DNA from: Alentia gelatinosa
Lineage: Eukaryota > Annelida > Polychaeta > Phyllodocida > Polynoidae
DNA: 64,000 nucleotides
Reading direction: 5' to 3'
Assembly: GCA_950022655.1 (NCBI GenBank)
Contig: OX465583.1
Location: 34,189,360-34,253,359, forward strand
Position 1 is the stretch's first letter. The number at the start of each line of letters is the position of its first letter. The notes beneath the pieces are model-generated. The model was given only the letters and a program-made list of their open reading frames with translations. It was not told the origin of the DNA and did no database searches. The translations under genes and the position numbers were made by a program. Of this stretch, positions 57,714-64,000 are shown one piece after another.

Positions 57714-58674
57714 ACATAACAACCCTTAAACTCAAATAGATATTGACATTTCATTCAAAGACAGGTTGTTTCACTGTTTGTCATGTATAGACATCATTTG
57801 CATTACATGATTCACATGACAATAAAGAGGGTCATACATTATTATTATCAGGTAAATATATACACTGGCCACCAGAGCACACTGACATCATCTTTGTTGA
57901 TGTCCCATCTGCACCACATTGACAGGCACTCTCTTAGATGATCTTTTTACTACCAGAATCAGAATCTCTGCTCGATGAGTGCATCATTCTCCCAGCAGAT
58001 TTTAGGTCATTCTTGGAGAGGGCAGTACTCTGGAAGCCCGTTATTCATGTTAACATTTTCTAATTTTATGTATTTTGAAAGACAAAAGTCAGACTTTGCT
58101 ATCAGTGAGCTAGGCTAATAATGATTTGAAGTGAGTATTTACAGTTTATAATTTCCTTTAAAAGTTTGTATTTGCATTCAATGAGTATCCCTTGGTCTTA
58201 CGAGCAAACATCTTTATACATCTTCAATAACAATGGTTGCATGTATTGTAATTAAAATGCAGTATATCCTGTCCAAGTTGATTAATAGATTCTTATAATA
58301 CTAGACCATAAGTTCGAGAGCTTTTTGCTTGGTTTACATTCCAAAGATAGGTCATTGTAACCCGGTTATTTCTAGCAATCCTCTACAAGTGAGTTCAAAT
58401 AACATTGTGAACGTGAATGTAAATACAATCCTGTGTGAACTAATCTGCATTGTCGTTAGGTGCCATGTTACATTGCTATTGTCTTATCTTTGGGAGAATT
58501 TTTTTTTGGAACATATTTTTGGAATCAGTTTTTTGTACCAATTCAGACAATGAGTTATAGAGCATTATACCTTTGTAATATATAGCTGATTTGGAGAATC
58601 TTTCATTTTGCAGCTTGGGTAGGAATACATTTATTATCTACAGAATCGGATATTGTTTGTGTTTGGTTCCCTCT

Positions 58675-58823
58675 CCTCTAATCGTTGGGAATTTATGCTG
58701 AAAAGTCCCCGAATTATCCCAAGTTATAGTTTTAGCCGCCTCTCTCTATAGGAATGTTCCCTCAGTTGCTTATATTTCTAATTGGTAATCTATTGCAGTA
58801 TGTATCTTTGCCTAAGGCGACCC
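58675..58823. repeat. 149-bp direct repeat, copy 1
   Basis: CCTCTAATCGTTGGGAATTT through TATCTTTGCCTAAGGCGACCC recurs at 59022-59170 with only a few base differences. The 198 bases between are unique. The near-identity implies a recent duplication. Confidence 0.95.
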
Positions 58824-59021
58824 GGCACCCCTTGCATAGTATCTACATTTTTCTATATTTTTACATATATACATCTTCTAAGAAATAAGGACTGTGGTCT
58901 GCTACAGGAACAAGACAGATCTTGTTTATTTTCACGCTGGTTCTTAGCTAAAAGGATGACAAATCTACCTAAATATGCTTATTTTTGTATTAATTTTTTG
59001 TACGATAGATTCACCATGTTT

Positions 59022-59170
59022 CCTCTAATCGTTGGGAATTTATGCTGAAAAGTCCCCGAATTATCCCAAGTTATAGTTTTAGCCGCCTCTCTCTATAGGA
59101 ATGTTCCTTCAGTTGCTTATATTTCTAATTGGTAATCTATTGCAGTATGTATCTTTGCCTAAGGGGACCC
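59022..59170. repeat. 149-bp direct repeat, copy 2
   Basis: Same orientation as copy 1 at 58675-58823. No LTR hallmarks (TG...CA ends) are seen, so a solo LTR pair is unlikely. Confidence 0.95.
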
Positions 59171-59234
59171 TCGATAATTCATGTCATCTCCTGTGCTCAT
59201 TTCCTATGTATATTCCTGTCTTATCTAGTTTTGA

Positions 59235-59490
59235 TACTTTCACTTTACTTCCATGATAGGCCACCTTCGTCTAATTGACATTTATCGTCAAACGATTGAT
59301 TGTATACAACTTCTGGATTTTGTTGATCGCGTCTTGTATATTTCTTTCAGCTATCTTTATATCCAGGTCTTTCCACACTATCAACAGGTTGTTGGCATAC
59401 ATCATCACATCATATTCTTTTACATAGTTTGGCAAATCCTTTAGTTCTCGTTCAGTATTATCTCGCTCACTTGGGCTTAATGTCAAATTT
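59235..59490 (-). pseudogene. Reverse-transcriptase fragment with altered active site
   Basis: The minus-strand frame contains YVKEYDVMMYANNLLIVWKD followed by AINKIQKLYTINRLTINVN. The pattern Y-A-x-x-L-L-I-V and the helix with NKLTINVNK match the catalytic palm of LINE reverse transcriptases, with YADD changed to YANN. The altered catalytic pair indicates a dead copy. Confidence 0.65.
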
Positions 59491-61760
59491 TGTTTGCATA
59501 AACTTCTTCTAAGTCGTTTTTCTTTCGTTCATTTCTACAGGTCTTTGGTGTTATCCATGGTTCTTCTATGGTCCTACTATCTTTTGTCTATGTTATCTGC
59601 TTTTAGTTAGATGTGAGATTATGGTTCCAAAGTGTTGTCCCATGCCTTATCCCCCGAAAATATTTGTTCCTGACCCTTATATCTAAGTCTTCCGGTATTA
59701 CACTTTTTATAATTTCTTATACAAGTTTGCTTTCGTATGTGTACCTCCTTTGGTTTCTTTTTTATTGTGGTAAGTGTAAAAAGTCCCGGATAGTTTTACC
59801 AGAGGTACATGGTGATGATTGCGTATCTAATCACCGGGCCTACATTAGGAACTCAGATCGTAACTCAGTCAATCAATCACTCATCCCATCACTCACCCAC
59901 TCATAACCATTTATTTCCCCACCCAACCCACACCTCTTTATTTATTTTAAATAATACTGGTAGTCTTAGCTTTTATCTCATCTATTTATATATTTTATAT
60001 ATTTCCTTCATAATTGACTTACCAATTTTTACAGTCAATAATCATTTCTTACCAATCAATCATATTAATGAAATTCAAATTAATTTGATTTATCCAAGTC
60101 CCTGCCTGTCTATTTCATCGAGGGATAAGGGGTAATGATGCTGACACACTTACAGTTTAGATAAAAAAATAATAATAAGACAAAAATTTGCTATCGCTGC
60201 CAAAGCAAGATGAGTGTTTGATTGTCTATCCACAACATTCTCAAAGCAAGACAAACTGCTTATCTTATCTATTACACTATGTACACACAAGATATTCAGC
60301 TTGGCGACTTGACTTATGATGACTTATGGGGCTAGACAGGATACAATTATAATTGATGACATTGTTTATCATACTTACAATACATTGATTTTGATATCAT
60401 GGTGCTATCCAGTATTGATGCAAATTACCTGTGATATTATGGCATTCATGAGCCAAATTTGGCAAAGTGTCGTATCATAATGAAAAGATCTACAATTGAC
60501 TTTTGTGATAGACATATCCAGGTAGGCAGTGTATCACGGGTATGTAACAAAATGATCTAAGCAAAGGGTTAGTCATGCTCCATTCACTGGTCACATGTCA
60601 GAAATAATGTATTACATATGATCTAAGCAGGAATTCAATAGATAGACGCATTCATCATGGCACTATCTAAACGATAAAATAATCACACATGATATCAAGA
60701 AGGAACTAATCAACTTCTCATAAGTAATTATCTCAGCCAACAACTGTTGGTACATGCAAATATAATCTAACTGGATTAGCCAAAGATATAAAACTATATA
60801 CGAGGAGATAATATTTTTAGTTAAAAATCTAGATTTTAGATAACAAAGACACACCCAAGGGAGATGCCTTTAAAACATATCCTGAACATACACACATGAA
60901 AATAATAGTCCCAGTTATAAAATCTCAGTTTACGGGTGTTCAAACAAAGCTGACTATTAATTAATTTCATTTAGCATATCTAACAACATCTCAATACCAA
61001 AAGTTGAGATTGTACAAAACCACTGTTCTTGAACTACAATTCCTGCCCAAGGTCACTACTTCGAGAGTGGAAAATGACAGAATAATATCTTAATGACATC
61101 AAGCAAGGTTATTCTATATCCACTGGGGAATATGGGAATATATATATACTCCATATTAACATATTTTATACACACCTTGTATAAGGCTTATATTGCAGAC
61201 AATACGGTGTTGTCCATCCGTGTTTAATGTAGAGAGATGTGTACAGGGTGATGTCTTGTAGGTTACTGGCCACAGGTAGGTCTCAGAGGGGATACCACAC
61301 AGCCATTACGTAGTACACATAAACACATTATGAATATTCATTGAGAAGTCCAGGTCACACAAGGTTAACTGACAATGAGAACCATTTCTCCACCAGCTGG
61401 TACATTTAAAGTTGGGCTGCCTAGATCGAATAGCGCTATTATATCGTATACTATTTCAAAAAGGACCAGCAGCATTCACATTTGATACTGGCCTGTTTAG
61501 ACTTGCTCCAGGTTTTAATTGTGGACATTCATTAACAAAGCAGACTATATAAAATATATTTTCAAACACAAACCACATAGCCATAAATTGTGAGTCTTTG
61601 CCTTATTGACCCTTTTACAAAAGTACAATTTTTAGGAATTGGTCTAGTTTTGGCATTTGGTAACACCCCCTTTAAGGCCTGCTAGAGTATAAATGAAGTG
61701 TCTCCCCTAAATGGCAGGTTAAATCTTGGTGAGATGTTACAGGTGAAATGAGACTTACCT
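59491..61760. other. Intergenic, no recognised gene
   Basis: AT-rich sequence with no supported gene or RNA. The frames at 59613-59906 and 59809-60135 have no recognisable domain. Confidence 0.4.
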
Positions 61761-61767
61761 GGGTTAA

Positions 61768-61904
61768 AGGTGTTATTTGACCCGAAGCCTATGATGACCC
61801 TGAGCAACTCACCTAATTAGGGTAGGGGAGACAACAGTCTTGTGTGGGACTGTTGCTCAATCGATGACCCTGTAACACCATAGGCTTCAGGTCAAATATC
61901 ACCT
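61768..61904. repeat. Inverted repeat next to the DIRS-like remnant
   Basis: Arms of about 40-50 bases (GGTGTTATTTGACCCGAAGC with inverted partner GCTTCAGGTCAAATATCACC) enclose about 45 bases. It lies just beyond the recombinase frame on its 3' side. It could be a remnant of a terminal or internal complementary region of the DIRS-like element, or another hairpin unit. Confidence 0.6.
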
Positions 61905-62054
61905 TCTACCAAGCTAAGTATCATTTAACTTGTAAAGTCTACTTCTTGTTACTGGTCGGTCTGATAACAACAGACACTTTGTCACTTTACCTGAGCTCCT
62001 TTAGAGAAGGTTTTGCAGGTGGTTGGTAGTCTAGTCATCTTTTTCTGTCTGAAG

Positions 62055-62738
62055 AACTGTATCCTTGAAGGCAGTATCATCTGAGGTAATAGTTCTCTTG
62101 TAGAACCTGGCGAACATGTTGGAATTCGTCTACCTTGATTTCCTCAGAATAGTTTGCATTGGCAAGTCTTTTAGGGTAGCTTTTGAGGTAGCTGCTCCCC
62201 TAGCGGAATGTGCCTTGAACACTTGAGTGTTTATTCCTGCCTCCGACATGGTCGTTTTTATCCATCTTGCTATGGTATGTTGTGTAGCTGGGTGAGGATC
62301 CTTCCCCAGCGTTATCCATAAGTGTGTATAGTTTCCTCTGTGTTGCTTCGTGGCAGTACAGTATCTTTTTAATGCCCAATAAGGGCAGAGTCTCTTATCC
62401 TTAAACTTAGCAACACTGAGTTGTTCTATGGCATGTCCTTCCTTAGTATGTACAACCTAAGTCTTTAACTGTAGAACGACATCCTTGTGATTCCAAATAA
62501 GAGCTTCTATATCAAAAGCATGTAGAGTTTGTGTTCTCTGAGACATTGTCAATGCTAACAACACAAGTGTCTTAAACGTAAGCTTCCTAAGATCTAATGA
62601 CTGTAAAGGAGGCCACTCTTTCAGTAGATTCAAAAGCATATTAACATCCCAAGTTTGCTGGTATTTTGCCTTAGGAGGCCTGGCATTATGAATGCCTGTT
62701 AAGAGTCTGTTGACAATGTCATGGTTTCCTACTGACAT
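62055..62738 (-). pseudogene. DIRS-like tyrosine recombinase, two in-frame stops
   Basis: One minus-strand frame runs from MSVGNHDIVNRLLTGIHN through WDVNMLLNLLKEWPPL and LALTMSQRTQTLHAFDI to a C-terminal NMFARFYKRTI. It shows the tyrosine-recombinase tetrad: Arg in SQRTQTL, H-x-x-R in AHSARGAATS, and the nucleophile Tyr in FARFYKR. The WD...L..LKxxPP...L..LTxKxxxLLALTxxQRxQTL pattern is that of DIRS/Ngaro retroelement recombinases. Two TAG stops interrupt it, one near 62460 and one just before TNSNMFARFY, where a Trp is usual. The reading frame is otherwise kept, so inactivation may be fairly recent. Confidence 0.85.
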
Positions 62739-62859
62739 GCCATCAATCTTATCTCCATAAGCTGAGAGCTGTGCGTGTAATGCTGTCTAGATCACCGATT
62801 CAACATGGTGCAGGAGCCACAGTTCTCCTGATACCGGATTCCTCAGGGGCACTAGGCCT

Positions 62860-64000
62860 TAGTCAAGCTCTCTTTTGGCTGTTCTCCTCAGGCTCTGGAC
62901 ATCAACCTTATCACATTTCTCTACAATTCCCTTGACAATAAGTTCTTGAATGACATTGTGGCTTGGATGAAGATGATTACCCAATGGTAACACTATCACA
63001 AGTAAACCCCCCAGTACGGGAATACCGCCCTGGTTGTTGTTCCGCTTGCCCTCTTCTGATTGGATGATGGCGTCAGTCGGCACCCGCTCTCGTTGGTTGC
63101 TAATCATACTTTCGCACTTGCCTTGTAGACATCCTTCCACTCAAAGCTAGGCTCAAACCTTTTCATGGTCGTCTTATCAGCCTGGTGGATCTCATCCTCT
63201 GCCTTCTTCTTGCCCCGTTGAGATCCTCACCACAGGGCCACTTCAGCGTAGCAGTGTTCTCATCGGACATCAAGTTTCCCCACTTCTTATCCCGGTTCTG
63301 CTTTAATAAAAACCTCCTGGTCTGAGTAGTGTATGACAAAGCTCTGTACAACATCAAGTTCGAGACCATCAGACCCACATAGGTAGCAGTGAGAGGCTCC
63401 GACTTCTCCCGATCTCCATGTCCAGATTGTCCTTAGCCCACTGTTTCAGTTCATGAAGGGACTGAGCTTGTTGGGAAACTTCTGACATTGCCGTGACAAT
63501 ATTTTTTTGTGCTTCTGCCAGAAACTTGCTCGTTGAGTGAGATTCCCTGAATGACACTCTGTTGAAATTTTCTTCAACTTAGGCACCTGTAACATGGGAG
63601 AGTTTTCTGGTTTTGGAAACCGGTGCTTCTTCTCCTTGATTGTGTCTTTGTGTAATGGCAGGCTGACCATGCGCGACAATGCCCTGAAGATCTTGTCCAA
63701 CACCTCCGGTCTGGTCTTATTCTCGGCACTGGTGATATCACACAGCCTCTTGTGATAACTGTCAGCAGTGTCTTTCTGTGTGTCTTTCTCCTCTTTGGGA
63801 AATTGACCACACTCCAACTCCTTGTGCGAAGACTTGGAATTGCTGTGACAAGCAGCTTTGCAGGATTTAGCTGCTGATGCTGCCTGAGAGGATTACGGAG
63901 CATCACTCTTGGGATCTCTCTCATCCAGGAGAACTGTAAGCAGCTCCCTGAACAGGTCCATTTGTCCTGTGGACAGCCCCTGGACTGATGGTTCTGGTTG
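62860..64000 (-). pseudogene. DIRS-like gag region, frameshifted (runs off right edge)
   Basis: On the minus strand several frames follow each other: TGQMDLFRELLTVLLDERD at the window edge, a stop, then the Lys-rich part ending FRALSRMVSLPLHKDTIKE. After a frameshift come FLAEAQKNIVTAMSEVSQQA and LYRALSYTTQTRRFLLKQNR. These are followed by KRFEPSFEWKDVYKASAKV-like sequence in other frames. Low-complexity charged sequence followed by a helical block directly ahead of the recombinase fits a DIRS-type Gag, though Gag is poorly conserved. No reverse transcriptase/RNase H lies between it and the recombinase, so the copy is internally deleted or non-autonomous. Confidence 0.55.

Noticed and set aside
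1..64000. CRISPR arrays, bacterial operons or phage genes
   Set aside because: The tandem repeats found are degenerate minisatellites without unique equal-length spacers, and genes have spliceosomal introns, so a prokaryotic reading does not apply.

Overview
This window is a piece of an animal nuclear genome. Its genes are split by long introns, the background is AT-rich, and dispersed repeats are dense: foldback/MITE-like units, minisatellites, tRNA-derived SINE-like pieces, and LINE, Ty3-like and DIRS-like remnants. The gene content and repeat style suggest a marine invertebrate, perhaps a spiralian (mollusc, brachiopod or relative). The sequence alone does not fix the phylum. Most open frames in the window are chance frames in introns or repeats.

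Left part (1 to about 8 kb): the minus strand carries an executioner-type caspase. Four exons can be read (7443-7693, 4081-4256, 1545-1680 and 1-204). Their splice phases match and every catalytic and specificity residue I looked for is present. The first exon(s) and the extreme C-terminus are not resolved. The intron at 4257-7442 holds two tRNA-Pro genes that differ at one base, the first anticodon base (AGG versus TGG). The intron before the active-site-cysteine exon holds a minisatellite whose units look like copies of that exon's own 3' splice site.

Middle (8 to 21 kb): a GC-rich block at 8.6-8.9 kb, a decayed Ty3-like gag/protease fragment (13.5-14.7 kb), a foldback element with a 63-bp internal tandem repeat (15.8-16.4 kb), two tRNA-like repeats (17.4-17.9 kb), and a dense cluster of hairpin/MITE units (18.0-20.3 kb).

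21.2 to about 49.3 kb: the plus strand carries a fatty-acid-binding protein (FABP) gene with the classic four-exon layout (21858-21936, 37476-37651, 46994-47104, 48255-48305), encoding 138 residues behind a TATA-box promoter. Its introns contain CpG-rich blocks, tandem CREs, four RFX X-box-like palindromes, a pogo-like element with a strong G-quadruplex tract, and SINE-like pieces. A short exon-4-like stretch with an early stop lies downstream at 50167.

Right part (51 to 64 kb): remnants of a non-LTR retrotransposon on the minus strand (51.7-53.9 kb), several minisatellites and duplicated blocks, a second reverse-transcriptase fragment (59.3-59.5 kb), and a DIRS-like remnant on the minus strand (62.05-64 kb). 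The DIRS-like remnant has a gag-like region and a nearly complete tyrosine recombinase, but no reverse transcriptase between them.

The most unusual signal is a family of composite units. Each long imperfect inverted repeat has its own arm sequence but a shared apex close to CTCGGCTTCGCCTC. Most lie beside a short element with TTATCYYACCCY-type ends and a conserved core close to CCCATAGGCTTAACATTGGG. At least ten loci in the window carry all or part of this design.
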